64,000 nucleotides of DNA from Thalassotalea insulae (GCF_030161395.1 NZ_BSST01000001.1:2852001-2916000); one strand, 5' to 3'. Counted from the first letter of the stretch, positions 8,590 to 17,263 are shown. Program-made: numbers and translations. The notes: generated by a model not told the origin, from the letters alone.

Positions 8590-10071
8590 TTAGGGATTAA
8601 CTGGCAAGGCTAATTGTATCGTTAAGCCGTGCTCAGGTGGTGACAAATTGGCGATATTGATATCACCATCTAATCGCATTAATAATTCTTTAACTATGGT
8701 TAACCCTAGTCCACTACTTTTAATAGGGGATTGCTCAGGTGTAGGACCATGATAAAAGGCCTCAAATACTTTTTGCTGTAATTCCGGTTCAATGCCTGGC
8801 CCTTGATCTGTGATGCTAATAACTACTTGCTGCTGTTGTGCTTGAGCTGTAATGGTGATTTCACCATTTATTGGTGAGTACTTGATGGCATTTGACAGTA
8901 AGTTATCTAAGATCACAGACAATTGCTTACTGTTGGTTTTTAATGTCAGTGCTTGGCATTCAGTAGAAATTTTTAGTTGTTTACTTTGAATGTCTAATTG
9001 CCTGAGTTTAAGACATTGTGTTAGCAGGTTAGTAAAGTTTACTTGTTGTGCATCTTGTAAGCTGGTGGAGTCGAGCACAATATTGAAATCCAGTAAGTCT
9101 TCGATTAATTGTTGTAGTCGTGAAACACTGAGTTTGATGATATTAGTCACTTCCTGCTGCTCAGCATTTAAGCTACCAACACTGTTATCATAAAGTAATT
9201 CTGTTCCTTCTCGAATCGCTGCCAGTGGTGTTTTAAGCTCGTGGGAAATATGGCGAATAAAACTCGATTTTTGTAATTCGAGTGAATGTAGTCGGCTGCG
9301 CATGAGCTCGAGAGCGTCAGCAATTTCTTTAATTTCTTTCGTGCCTTTAAAGCTAATCTTATCTTCAAAATGTCCCTGTTCTAAACGTTTTATTTTGCTG
9401 GAAAGCTGTCGTAATGGTCTTAATATTAGTAGTGCAAAAATAACGGCTAACAGCACAGAAAAAGGAATGATTGCTAAGCTTTGCCAAATAGTGGTGGTCA
9501 CCTTATCTGCTGAACTTTGCATGTATTCCACCTGCTGGTTGATTAGCTGGTCGCTGAGTAGTTCGATTTGCTGCATATCCTGGCTGATGCTTTTAAATTT
9601 TTGTTCAATGTCCGACAGTGTTTGTTGTTGATTGGCTTTTTCGCTCAGCAGCTTATCTATGGCCTTGATGTGACTAATAATTTGAGTACTTAAGCGATTA
9701 AGTTCTGCTTGTTGGTATTGAGCTGCTTTATTTGTCAGCAATTCGGTAAAGTCCGATTTATTTTCCTGGTAGAAGGTCAACAACCCTGATTCTTGGAGTA
9801 CGATGTACTGGCCGGCAAAGCGTTGCATTTTGTTGGCTGACGCACTGAGTTGACGATTAGTTTCTACTAATTCAGCAACATTGAAAATGGCCTGGCTGCC
9901 TTGTTGTGCGAGATGGTTTACCTGGCTGGAACTGTACAGTAGTGCGATGATCAACGGTAGCAATACTAGACTAAAGCCCAATAATGTTAAGGTTTTTATT
10001 GATAAACCTCTTAAAAACAGCACGTTAATATAGTGAGTAATAATGTTTTTGAATGAACCGCTCACAAGCAA
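8590..10071 (-). CDS. glrK: Sensor histidine kinase GlrK (QseE)
   Basis: 493 aa. TM1 is about residues 27-47, a helical periplasmic domain spans about 50-190, TM2 is about 195-218, and a HAMP region follows. The HisKA box reads SSFIRHISHELKTPLAAIREG, and the HATPase domain shows NLLSNAIKYS, DQGPGI and SSGLGLTIVKELL. First gene of glrK-qseG-glrR plus a small membrane gene. The upstream gap holds a hairpin terminator oriented away from this gene (see 10137-10170). Senses envelope conditions by analogy to enterobacterial GlrK; the signal here is unknown. Confidence 0.88.
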   Translation of the reverse strand: MLVSGSFKNIITHYINVLFLRGLSIKTLTLLGFSLVLLPLIIALLYSSSQVNHLAQQGSQAIFNVAELVETNRQLSASANKMQRFAGQYIVLQESGLLTFYQENKSDFTELLTNKAAQYQQAELNRLSTQIISHIKAIDKLLSEKANQQQTLSDIEQKFKSISQDMQQIELLSDQLINQQVEYMQSSADKVTTTIWQSLAIIPFSVLLAVIFALLILRPLRQLSSKIKRLEQGHFEDKISFKGTKEIKEIADALELMRSRLHSLELQKSSFIRHISHELKTPLAAIREGTELLYDNSVGSLNAEQQEVTNIIKLSVSRLQQLIEDLLDFNIVLDSTSLQDAQQVNFTNLLTQCLKLRQLDIQSKQLKISTECQALTLKTNSKQLSVILDNLLSNAIKYSPINGEITITAQAQQQQVVISITDQGPGIEPELQQKVFEAFYHGPTPEQSPIKSSGLGLTIVKELLMRLDGDINIANLSPPEHGLTIQLALPVNP

Positions 10072-10425
10072 GTTGTTTCCTGAATGAAAATGAAAAGTTA
10101 GCAGCTTCTTTTTTACGGTATTTTCTTGTTAATAACAACACTGTCTCTATCTGGAGACAGTGTTTTTTTTATGGTGTTTCTCTTTTAAGTTTTTGATAAA
10201 TAAGTAGGTTTTTATCCGTGCGTTTAAATGTTAGCGGATTATTTTCTTTTTACTTATTTTGTTGTTGCTAATTGGCGACAGTATTTTAAATGGATTAAAT
10301 GAAAATTTTGATAAATTCCAATCAAAACAATAGGTTAAAAACATGGTACACCCTGTGCTTTGTTGTGGTGAAGCTAAAATATTTGGCTAGGTTTTAATCT
10401 ATTAAATTTCAATAAGGAATCCATA
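10072..10425. other. Gap between glrK and the EF-hand gene
   Basis: 354 bases of AT-rich sequence. It contains the orphan hairpin at 10137-10170 and must hold the leftward glrK promoter and the rightward EF-hand gene promoter. I see no GG-N10-GC sigma-54 site. No ORF of note was seen. Confidence 0.5.
10137..10170 (+). terminator. Orphan rho-independent terminator on the plus strand
   Basis: Perfect 11-bp stem AACACTGTCTC / GAGACAGTGTT, loop 6 nt, followed by T8 on the plus strand. The gene to its left (glrK) runs the other way, so no annotated rightward transcript ends here. It may end an antisense RNA from within glrK. Alternatively, read leftward with a weaker U tail, it may end a small RNA upstream of glrK. 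Confidence 0.75.
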
Positions 10426-10740
10426 ATGGAAGCAATTAGTATAAAAAAAGTGACGGCAGTAGTAGCTATTTCTATTATCGGTGCGCTGGCGGTTGATGCT
10501 AGTGCAAATGAAGCGAAAGTTGTGCCGGTTAAAGCGGAAACGTTAACTTCTCAAGTAGGCGAGTTTTCGGCGTTAATTAAACAGTTTGATAAAGACAGTA
10601 ACGGCTTATTAAGTGAAGAAGAATTAAAATCGTCTAAAAAATCGGCGTTAGTTAGTGCGTTCACTAAAATTGATAAAAATGCTGACCTTGGTGTTAGTGA
10701 AGAAGAATTTAATCAATATTTAGCATTAGCTAGCAAGTAA
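10426..10740 (+). CDS. Periplasmic EF-hand protein
   Basis: 104 aa. Signal peptide about 1-28 (cleavage near VDASANEA). Two EF-hand loops: D55-KDSNGLLSEE-E66, which is canonical, and D83-KNADLGVSEE-E94, which has Leu at loop position 6 in place of the usual Gly. It probably binds Ca2+ in the periplasm; partner unknown. A hairpin terminator follows at 10770-10806, so it is monocistronic. The start has AAGGA about 7 bases upstream. Confidence 0.8.
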   Translation: MEAISIKKVTAVVAISIIGALAVDASANEAKVVPVKAETLTSQVGEFSALIKQFDKDSNGLLSEEELKSSKKSALVSAFTKIDKNADLGVSEEEFNQYLALASK

Positions 10741-10769
10741 ATAATCTCTGTATATTTCTCCCTATCTTT

Positions 10770-10806
10770 GTCGGTTACACTCCCAGCCTGTAACCGACCT
10801 TTTTTT
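10770..10806 (+). terminator. Rho-independent terminator after the EF-hand gene
   Basis: 9-bp stem GTCGGTTAC / GTAACCGAC (10770-10778 with 10790-10798) followed by T7 (10800-10806). Its position overlaps the 5' end of a longer reading frame, which shows that the next gene starts at the ATG at 10819, not at 10768. Confidence 0.85.
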
Positions 10807-10818
10807 AAGGTATTAGCA

Positions 10819-11145
10819 ATGACAACCATGCCCCGTTATATTGAATTAGGTGACTGGATTTTTGAAATCAAATCGGTAAGAGCAATAAGAACAAAACGCT
10901 ATGGTGATCAATATAGTGCAATAGCTAACTTTAACGTTAATGGAGATAACGTTTATGTCGATGGGTTAATGACTCGAGAACAAGAACAGTTTACTGGACA
11001 AGATTTTCAGGTATTTAAAGAGTTTTGTCGTCAGTTAGGTGCTAAGCAAGCACATTTTGACCGTTTTAAACACGGTAAACTAATCTCGCAGAAAGTGATG
11101 ATTGAACAACCTGAACCTCAAACGATTTTACAGTTGGTAAAGTAA
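10819..11145 (+). CDS. Conserved small protein of unknown function
   Basis: 108 aa (MTTMPRYIELGDWIFEIKSVRAIR...). The frame is open further upstream to a TTG at 10768, but a terminator occupies that stretch, and AAGG lies 8 bases before the ATG at 10819. Predicted soluble, mixed alpha/beta, without signal peptide or membrane helix. It contains a repeated basic/aromatic pattern (TKRYGDQYSAIANFNVNGDNVYVDGLM) and a helical EFCRQLGAKQAHFDRFKHG. I do not recognise a named domain. It converges on the next gene with only 21 bases between stops. Confidence 0.6.
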   Translation: MTTMPRYIELGDWIFEIKSVRAIRTKRYGDQYSAIANFNVNGDNVYVDGLMTREQEQFTGQDFQVFKEFCRQLGAKQAHFDRFKHGKLISQKVMIEQPEPQTILQLVK

Positions 11146-11166
11146 TTCTTTGTGATGCTTTGTCGG

Positions 11167-12291
11167 TCACTCTTTTGCTGTGTGAGCTACTTTTCGGGGG
11201 AATTGGGCTAGCATATTGTTAACCGTCAATGCCGGGGCATGTGGATTTTTTGATAGAAGAAATTGGCTAAAATTTATTTTGCTCCATTGTTGTTCAACAA
11301 AAAATTGCTTGAACTGAGCAACATTACTACTATCGATGATCTCATACTGATGAACAACGGATGGTAAAAAGCGGTTAATGCCTTGCTGCAAATCAATAAT
11401 CTTCACTAATGCATTGGCGACCATAAACAGGTGGCCACCCACTGAGGCCGTAATATCTCCTTGTTCAATTTTCTCTAGTGCTTGTGGTAACCAGTCGAAG
11501 CCACCAATTATAATAGGTGAGGATGAACTTTTCTGATGTAAACGTAATAGTTCCAATGCCAGTTGATCCCCAACACACCAATAGATGTTTGCTTTTGGGT
11601 AGCGCTTTTTAATCATAGGTAAGCGTTCAGTAATTAACAATGGATTCCAATACATTGGAAATATTTGTTCAACGAATATGCCTTGTTCTGGTGGGGAGTT
11701 TTTTAGTTGTTCGAGTGCGTACTGACGAGCGGAGCCCACTTCATCAAAATCACCACCGATGCCAACAATATGAATTTCTTGGTTTGATTGTTGTTGTTTG
11801 TACGCGCTAATTAATGCGTTAAGTAGTAATTTTCCACCCGTCTTGTTGTCATAATTGATTTGCCCAATCCAATATTGGTATTTCTCCTGAGGGTCTCCGA
11901 GTCGTTGTCGAATATCACCGTGAAAAGCTTGTTCTAATGTAATGAAAGGAATTTTGGCGTGTTCTAATAGTTTAAATATTGCTTCAGTATTACCTAAGAA
12001 AGGTCTGAAAATAAGATAATCAGGATGGTTCCTACTATTGATTACCTGGTGAATGGTTTCTTTTAAGGCAAAGCGATTCGGATCAGTATTAATAAGCTTG
12101 AGTTTTATATTGAGGCTGTCGGCTGCTGCTTGGCTGATTTGCGCTACACGTTGCCAAAATATTGGGCCTTTCTGATCGGGAATGATAAAGGTGACTTGAG
12201 GAGACGTAGCATAGCTGTATGAGCAAATACTAAGAAAGCATATCAGCGATAATACAATTGAGTAATTTTTTATCACAATATTATTGGGCAA
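11167..12291 (-). CDS. Orphan type I periplasmic binding protein (LuxP/RbsB-like)
   Basis: About 374 aa. The N-terminal signal peptide (ICFLSICSYSYATS) precedes a sugar-binding type fold: VTFIIPDQKGPIFWQRVAQISQAAADSLNIKLKL, then DYLIFRPFLGNTEAIFKLLEHAKIPFITLEQ, INYDNKTGGKLLLNAL, and IIGGFDWLPQALEKIEQGDITASVGGH. These are the hinge strands of Peripla_BP_4 proteins. No ABC permease, ATPase, kinase or chemoreceptor is adjacent, so it is either a sensor component acting with a distant partner or an orphan SBP. The start is a TTG (12291) or a GTG (12276); neither has a clear ribosome binding site. Confidence 0.8.
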   Translation of the reverse strand: MPNNIVIKNYSIVLSLICFLSICSYSYATSPQVTFIIPDQKGPIFWQRVAQISQAAADSLNIKLKLINTDPNRFALKETIHQVINSRNHPDYLIFRPFLGNTEAIFKLLEHAKIPFITLEQAFHGDIRQRLGDPQEKYQYWIGQINYDNKTGGKLLLNALISAYKQQQSNQEIHIVGIGGDFDEVGSARQYALEQLKNSPPEQGIFVEQIFPMYWNPLLITERLPMIKKRYPKANIYWCVGDQLALELLRLHQKSSSSPIIIGGFDWLPQALEKIEQGDITASVGGHLFMVANALVKIIDLQQGINRFLPSVVHQYEIIDSSNVAQFKQFFVEQQWSKINFSQFLLSKNPHAPALTVNNMLAQFPRKVAHTAKE

Positions 12292-12690
12292 AACAGTACT
12301 GTTAAGTTGTCTTTAGATTAAGTAAACATCAAAATCCATAAATTAACAAATTAGTACTTTATTAGAGAGAGCAACTTATTCGAACTTTTGGGTTCTTAAT
12401 TGCGGTAGGTTCTATCAGTTATTGTGCTTATATTACTCCAGATAAAGGGGGGAGCAAACAACATGCCTATCATAGGAGAGTTTCCCATTACTTTACTCAG
12501 TGAAGTTTGCATTAACATAGAGCCGACAAATGTTGCATAAGTAATGATGTTTATCAAACGGCTTGAATAGTAAAACCTCGCCATTTAGACGAGGTTTTTT
12601 ATCGCCGAAATACATTTTAGACGTCTATATAGCTAAACTATAGCAGTCTATAAATTACTGTGCTAAAGTAGCGCGAATTTCTGGTGTTTG
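12292..12690. other. Gap upstream of the B12 riboswitch, no convincing gene
   Basis: About 400 AT-rich bases. A rightward 25-codon frame at 12462 has a G-rich ribosome-binding-site-like run 9 bases upstream, and a leftward 62-codon frame overlaps it. Neither has recognisable content. A plus-strand hairpin with T tract lies at 12573-12602. Confidence 0.4.
12573..12602 (+). terminator. Rho-independent terminator before the B12 riboswitch
   Basis: 8-bp stem AAACCTCG / CGAGGTTT with a 9-nt loop, followed by TTTTTTAT. No rightward annotated gene precedes it, so it ends an unannotated rightward transcript or insulates the riboswitch operon. Confidence 0.65.
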
Positions 12691-12699
12691 TTTAGTGTG

Positions 12700-12876
12700 A
12701 CTAAACAACTTAAAAGGGAATGTGGTGCGTATCCATTGGCTGATGAGCTTAAGATATTAGTCCACAACTGTTCCCGCAACTGTAAGTAGAGCTGAATTTA
12801 TTATCCACTGGCCTGATTGTTAGGCTGGGAAGGTCAAATTTGGGATATCTCTATAAGTCAGGAGACCTGCCAGAAT
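12700..12876 (+). ncRNA. Cobalamin (AdoCbl) riboswitch
   Basis: The leader has the conserved parts of the B12 riboswitch in order: GGGAA near 12716, CCCGCAACTGTAAG (12773-12786), ATCCACTGGCC, GGGAAGGTC (12827-12835), and the B12 box AAGTCAGGAGACCTGCC (12855-12871). Downstream, GTGCGG (12893-12898) can pair with CCGCAC (12964-12969) just before the first gene, a plausible expression platform acting on translation initiation. It would reduce the whole B12 operon when adenosylcobalamin is plentiful. Confidence 0.93.
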
Positions 12877-12994
12877 GAAAGACAAATAAACCGTGCGGGT
12901 AACATGGTGGCTATATTCTTAAGTGATAGTTAACGCTATTACTGTTTAATATTTCCTTTCCTGCCGCACTCATATTGTTGTTGATGTGGTTCTT

Positions 12995-13789
12995 ATGACA
13001 GCTGTTCAAATACAAGCACAAAATATTAACTGGCAAATCGATGGTAAAACCATAGTGGAAGATGTCAGTTTTACAGTCGCGAAAAATGAAACTTTTGGTA
13101 TTGTCGGGCCTAATGGTGCCGGAAAAACTTCGCTGTTAAAGTGTTTGTATCAGGAGTACCCGTTATCTTCCGGTCAGGTGTTACTCGATGGTATGCCATT
13201 AGATTTGTTCGATCGTAGAGAAGTGGCGCAAAAAATTGCAGTGGTCAGTCAGTTGCACGAAGCTGTCTTTAACTTGACGGTACTGGATATCGTTAATATG
13301 GGGCTGATCCCTTATAAAACTTTATTTGCCAGAAATACGGATCAAGATCGTCAGTTAATTGCACAGGCGCTAACGACCGTCGACTTATTAGATAAACAGC
13401 ATCAGGTATTTAATACTTTATCTGGTGGGGAACAGCAACGCTGTTTAATCGCCCGTGCTATTGTGCAGCGTCCTCAGGTGTTGATCATGGACGAACCCAC
13501 GAATCACCTCGATGTTTTTTATCAGCATCAAATTTTATCCATGGTAAAAAAACTAGGGCTAACATTGATCATGACCATTCATGATTTGAATTTGGCGGCG
13601 CAATATTGCGATAGGTTACTGCTGCTATCAGGCGGTCAGGTGCTAGCATGTGATACGCCAGATATCGTGCTGCAAGCGTCACGGTTAAAAGAAGTTTTTC
13701 ATCTTGATTGTTTAGTGGATCGTAATCCGTTGACCGAAAAAGTGCGTGTGACCTATGCAATGATTGACGAGGAAGCGAACCATGAATAG
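12995..13789 (+). CDS. btuD: Vitamin B12/iron-siderophore type ABC transporter ATPase
   Basis: 264 aa from the ATG at 12995 (a GTG three codons earlier is in frame but less likely). Walker A GPNGAGKTS, Q-loop VVSQL, signature LSGGEQQR, Walker B VLIMDEPTNHLD and the H-switch MTIHD are all intact. First gene after the cobalamin riboswitch, overlapping the permease gene by 8 bases and in an operon with a B12-binding protein, so it is assigned to corrinoid import. Family-level similarity alone would not separate BtuD from FecE/FepC. The ribosome binding site is weak, as expected for a translation-controlled riboswitch target. Confidence 0.9.
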   Translation: MTAVQIQAQNINWQIDGKTIVEDVSFTVAKNETFGIVGPNGAGKTSLLKCLYQEYPLSSGQVLLDGMPLDLFDRREVAQKIAVVSQLHEAVFNLTVLDIVNMGLIPYKTLFARNTDQDRQLIAQALTTVDLLDKQHQVFNTLSGGEQQRCLIARAIVQRPQVLIMDEPTNHLDVFYQHQILSMVKKLGLTLIMTIHDLNLAAQYCDRLLLLSGGQVLACDTPDIVLQASRLKEVFHLDCLVDRNPLTEKVRVTYAMIDEEANHE

Positions 13790-14768
13790 TACTAAGTATT
13801 ACTCGCGCTTTGCTATTATCGCCGTATTAGTGCTTGGCTCATTCGTTGCTTCTATGGGCTTTGGCACCGCAGAGCTTGATTTTGCTAATGTCTGGCAGTG
13901 TTTATCTGACCAGTGCCAACGACCCATTTATCACACTATTTTGCTCGAAATTCGTTTTCCACGAATAATCATGGGCTTTCTTGCTGGATTTGCTTTAGCG
14001 GCTGCTGGGGCCTTGATGCAAAATGTTACTCGCAATCCATTAGCCGATCCTTACTTGTTTGGTATTGTTGCTGGTGCAGGGTTAGGGGCGACTATTTCAG
14101 GTTTACTACCTCAATATTTACAGGCATTTTCATTGCCATTAGCGGCATTTTTAGGGGCGTTATTTGCGGTAGCAATTGTCGTAGTGATTATAATGAATAA
14201 TAACTGGCGCCGAGTGGAACATTTGCTATTGGCCGGGGTGGCGGTGTCGTTTTTGCTAAGTTCTATTACTAGCTTTATTCTCTATTTTGGTGAAGCATTT
14301 GCTAGCAATCGGGTGATTTTCTGGATGATGGGATCGTTAGCTCGAGCGGATTATCAGGCGCTTGCCTGGATTGTTCCGGTGGTTTTATCTTGTACTTTGA
14401 TTGCGTTGTTATTTGCTCGTCAGCTTGACGCCTTGCTGTTAAGTGATGAAAGTGCCCGCACGCTTGGAATTAATGTCGCCAAATTAAGGTTAATGGCGCT
14501 AGTGATCTGTGCAGCAATGACAGCGGTGATTGTTTCTTATTGTGGCGGTATTGGTTTTGTTGGCTTAATGATCCCTCATATTGTTCGTCCCTTTATCGGT
14601 AAAACTACAGCAAAATTATTAATTTGCTCTGGCTTAGTCGGTGGTTGCTTTTTGATCTGGGTTGATGTCATTGCACGTACTGTGGTGGCAGGACAAGAAA
14701 TACCTATTGGTGTGATCACATCAGTTATTGGTAGTGTTTTCTTTCTAATTATAATGCGTAGGATGTGA
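13782..14768 (+). CDS. btuC: B12 ABC transporter permease (FecCD family)
   Basis: 328 aa with about ten membrane helices. The chosen ATG at 13782 overlaps the end of the ATPase gene; GAGGAAG lies upstream. FecCD signatures: IRFPRIIMGFLAGFALAAAGALMQNVTRNPLADPYLFGI near the N-terminus and GGIGFVGLMIPHIVR in the C-terminal half, the loop that contacts the ATPase. It works with the preceding ATPase and the SBP at 20040. Confidence 0.9.
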   Translation: MNSTKYYSRFAIIAVLVLGSFVASMGFGTAELDFANVWQCLSDQCQRPIYHTILLEIRFPRIIMGFLAGFALAAAGALMQNVTRNPLADPYLFGIVAGAGLGATISGLLPQYLQAFSLPLAAFLGALFAVAIVVVIIMNNNWRRVEHLLLAGVAVSFLLSSITSFILYFGEAFASNRVIFWMMGSLARADYQALAWIVPVVLSCTLIALLFARQLDALLLSDESARTLGINVAKLRLMALVICAAMTAVIVSYCGGIGFVGLMIPHIVRPFIGKTTAKLLICSGLVGGCFLIWVDVIARTVVAGQEIPIGVITSVIGSVFFLIIMRRM

Positions 14769-14772
14769 GTAA

Positions 14773-15852
14773 GTGTTTACTATTGATTCGTTAGTGTCAC
14801 CTAAATCGAGTGCTTTTTTGCACGCGATACAAGATAAAATTATTAATAAAACTAAACCACCAGGCTCACTGGGTTTATTAGAGCAAGTGGCACAACAATT
14901 GGCGTTAATTCAAAGTGTCGCTAGTGGAGAGTTTTGCCAGCGTATTGAAATTAACCAGCCAACTGCGATAGTTTTTGCTGGGGATCATGGCATTGCTCAG
15001 CAAAATGTCAGCATAGCACCCAGTGATGTTACTCGGCAGATGGTCTTAAACTTTCTCCAAGGGGGCGCGGCGATTAACTGCTTTTGCCGCGATAATAATA
15101 TCGCGTTGAAAGTGGTAGATGCAGGTATTCAAACTCCTTTAACCGTCAAAGAAAAATCGTTATCGGCAGATTTTATTGAGCAGCGTTTAGGCGCAGGCAC
15201 TGAGGATATCAGTCAACGGGCGGCGATGACGATGGCGCAAGTGGAGCAAGGGATTGCTTATGGTCAGCAGATAGTATCGTCGATTCGAACAACTGGTTGT
15301 AATCTGCTGATTTTTGGTGAAATGGGCATAGCCAATACCAGCGCGGCTTCAGCAATCTATATCGCATTAACCGGGGAAAATGTACAAGATAGTGTTGGCC
15401 AGGGCACCGGTATTAGCTCAGAACAGTTAACCCGAAAAAAAGCATTGGTTGCTCAGGCAGTCGAACGGGCACAACAAGCAGTAGAGACGTTTGAGCCTAT
15501 GGATGTTTTAGCTGAGCTTGGCGGCTTTGAAATTGTGCAGATTGTTGGCGCTATGTTAGCAGCGGCACAGGCTAAGATGGTGATTTTAGTTGATGGCTTT
15601 ATTGTTACCAGTGCGGCATTAGTCGCTGCAAAACTGTATCCTGAGGTCAGTGATTATTTTATTTTTGCGCACCAGTCGAATGAGCTGGCGCATAAAAAGA
15701 TGTTGGCTTACTTTAACGTGACGCCTTTATTATCATTAGATTTGCGCTTAGGTGAAGGTACTGGCGCTGCATTGGCACTGCCATTAGTACAAGCGGCCGC
15801 TAGTTTTTACAATGAAATGGCAAGTTTTGAAAGTGCCGGAGTGACTGTTTAA
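14773..15852 (+). CDS. cobT: Nicotinate-nucleotide-dimethylbenzimidazole phosphoribosyltransferase
   Basis: 359 aa. It makes alpha-ribazole 5'-phosphate from dimethylbenzimidazole and NaMN for the lower ligand of cobalamin. Motifs: NKTKPPGSLGLLE near the N-terminus, FAGDHGIA, FGEMGIANTSAASAI, and the C-terminal LRLGEGTGAALALPL that holds the catalytic Glu. Length is as in the family. The start is GTG at 14773, 4 bases after the permease stop. Confidence 0.95.
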   Translation: MFTIDSLVSPKSSAFLHAIQDKIINKTKPPGSLGLLEQVAQQLALIQSVASGEFCQRIEINQPTAIVFAGDHGIAQQNVSIAPSDVTRQMVLNFLQGGAAINCFCRDNNIALKVVDAGIQTPLTVKEKSLSADFIEQRLGAGTEDISQRAAMTMAQVEQGIAYGQQIVSSIRTTGCNLLIFGEMGIANTSAASAIYIALTGENVQDSVGQGTGISSEQLTRKKALVAQAVERAQQAVETFEPMDVLAELGGFEIVQIVGAMLAAAQAKMVILVDGFIVTSAALVAAKLYPEVSDYFIFAHQSNELAHKKMLAYFNVTPLLSLDLRLGEGTGAALALPLVQAAASFYNEMASFESAGVTV

Positions 15853-16679
15853 TGGCGGTGCTGTTAAGTCGTCGACGGCAAGTAGAAATCAGACGGCAAT
15901 GGCAGTTATTGTGCTTGGCGATAATGTTTTTTACCCGCTTACCAGTCGGTGGTGGGCTGATTTATTCTGAACAGCGAATGAATCAGGCTAATCGTTATTT
16001 TTCGCTTGTTGGCTTATTGTTAGGTTTGCTGGTGGCATTTAGCTATCAACTATTGGCTATGTTGTTTCCGATAGCGTTAGCGCTGGTATTAACCTTGATC
16101 ATTAGTGTTTTACTTACCGGGGCATTTCATGAAGACGGGTTAGCGGATATGGCAGACGGTATTGGTGGCGGTTATAGTCCACAGGCAAGACTTACTATTA
16201 TGAAAGACAGCCGCATAGGGACCTTTGGCGCTATTAGCTTATTACTGGCATTGGCGCTGAAATTCGTATTGTGGCTTAATCTAGCTCAGCAGACGCTTTT
16301 ACTTCCTAGTGTCATTGTCGCTTATTCGTTATCACGTGCACTGGCCGCCAGCTTTATTTATAACACCCCTTACGTCAGTGATACTAAGCTAAGTAAAAGC
16401 AAGCCGTTGGCTACTAAGCAAAGTCAGCAAGAGTTAGTTATTTTATTTTCTGTCGCGCTAATCTCTGCCGTTATTTTATTTAATAATATCGTCGGGTTTT
16501 ATTGGTTACTGGTAAAACTGGTACTAATTTTAATGCTCTTTCGAGGGATTTTTCGTCGCTGGTTAATTGCGCGCCTCGGCGGTTTTACCGGTGATTGTTT
16601 GGGGGCAGCGCAACAGTTAAGTGAGTTATTGATTTATCTGGTTGTTGTCAGTCATCTATTTACCCAAGGATCGAGCTAA
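15852..16679 (+). CDS. cobS: Adenosylcobinamide-GDP ribazoletransferase (cobalamin synthase)
   Basis: 275 aa integral membrane protein that joins AdoCbi-GDP with alpha-ribazole(-phosphate). It carries the family signatures FFTRLPVGG near the N-terminus and the acidic HEDGLADMADGIGGG, which binds Mg2+. There are several membrane helices in the second half. The ATG overlaps the last base of the cobT stop, so translation is coupled; the stop likewise overlaps the cobU start. Confidence 0.95.
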   Translation: MAVLLSRRRQVEIRRQWQLLCLAIMFFTRLPVGGGLIYSEQRMNQANRYFSLVGLLLGLLVAFSYQLLAMLFPIALALVLTLIISVLLTGAFHEDGLADMADGIGGGYSPQARLTIMKDSRIGTFGAISLLLALALKFVLWLNLAQQTLLLPSVIVAYSLSRALAASFIYNTPYVSDTKLSKSKPLATKQSQQELVILFSVALISAVILFNNIVGFYWLLVKLVLILMLFRGIFRRWLIARLGGFTGDCLGAAQQLSELLIYLVVVSHLFTQGSS

Positions 16680-17263
16680 TGTTGCATTTAGTCTTGGGCG
16701 GCGCTCGCTCAGGTAAGTCGTCGTTTGCCGAAAAATCAGTGCTGGCGCAATTATCCGCTGGACAAGTGCCCATCTATATTGCGACAGCTGAACCATTAGA
16801 CCGTGGCATGAAACAGCGTATTGCACACCATCAAAAGTTACGCCAGCATCAGGCATGGCAGTTGATTGAATGCCCAAAGGCATTGGAGCAACCATTAGCA
16901 GAACTAGTGGTGGGGGATGTGATCTTAATTGACTGTTTAACCTTATGGCTCAGTAATCAACTAAGCACGGCGTTATTGAGGCAAAAGCGAACACAAGCTG
17001 AAAATGCTCAGTATTTAGGTGACTATTTACATCAACAGGTGGCAAGTTTAGTACAGCTATTAAGTCAACATCCTGCCAATATTACTTTAGTCTCTAATGA
17101 AATAGGGCTTGGGGTTGTGCCTATGGGGCAGGAAACCCGTGTTTTTGTTGATCATCAAGGCTGGATGAATCAAGCCTTGGCACAAGTGGCTGATAAAGTA
17201 ACACTAGTAACCGCTGGTATTCCTTTAGCTTTAAAAGGTGACGGAGCTGTTACCAATGGCTAA
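16679..17263 (+). CDS. cobU: Adenosylcobinamide kinase / guanylyltransferase
   Basis: 194 aa. It phosphorylates adenosylcobinamide and transfers GMP to give AdoCbi-GDP, the substrate of CobS. P-loop GGARSGKSS (residues 7-15), a following IYIATAEPLDRGMKQRIAHH with the His that carries GMP, LIDCLTLWLSN, and VSNEIGLGVVPMG are diagnostic. The ATG overlaps the stop of cobS, and the end overlaps the start of the next gene by 8 bases. Confidence 0.95.
   Translation: MLHLVLGGARSGKSSFAEKSVLAQLSAGQVPIYIATAEPLDRGMKQRIAHHQKLRQHQAWQLIECPKALEQPLAELVVGDVILIDCLTLWLSNQLSTALLRQKRTQAENAQYLGDYLHQQVASLVQLLSQHPANITLVSNEIGLGVVPMGQETRVFVDHQGWMNQALAQVADKVTLVTAGIPLALKGDGAVTNG

Noticed and set aside
10768..10818. Upstream extension of the 108-aa protein
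   Set aside because: The extension runs through a rho-independent terminator; the ATG at 10819 has its own ribosome binding site.
12396..12584. Leftward 62-codon ORF
   Set aside because: No recognisable content, no good ribosome binding site, and it lies opposite a terminator; more likely a chance frame.
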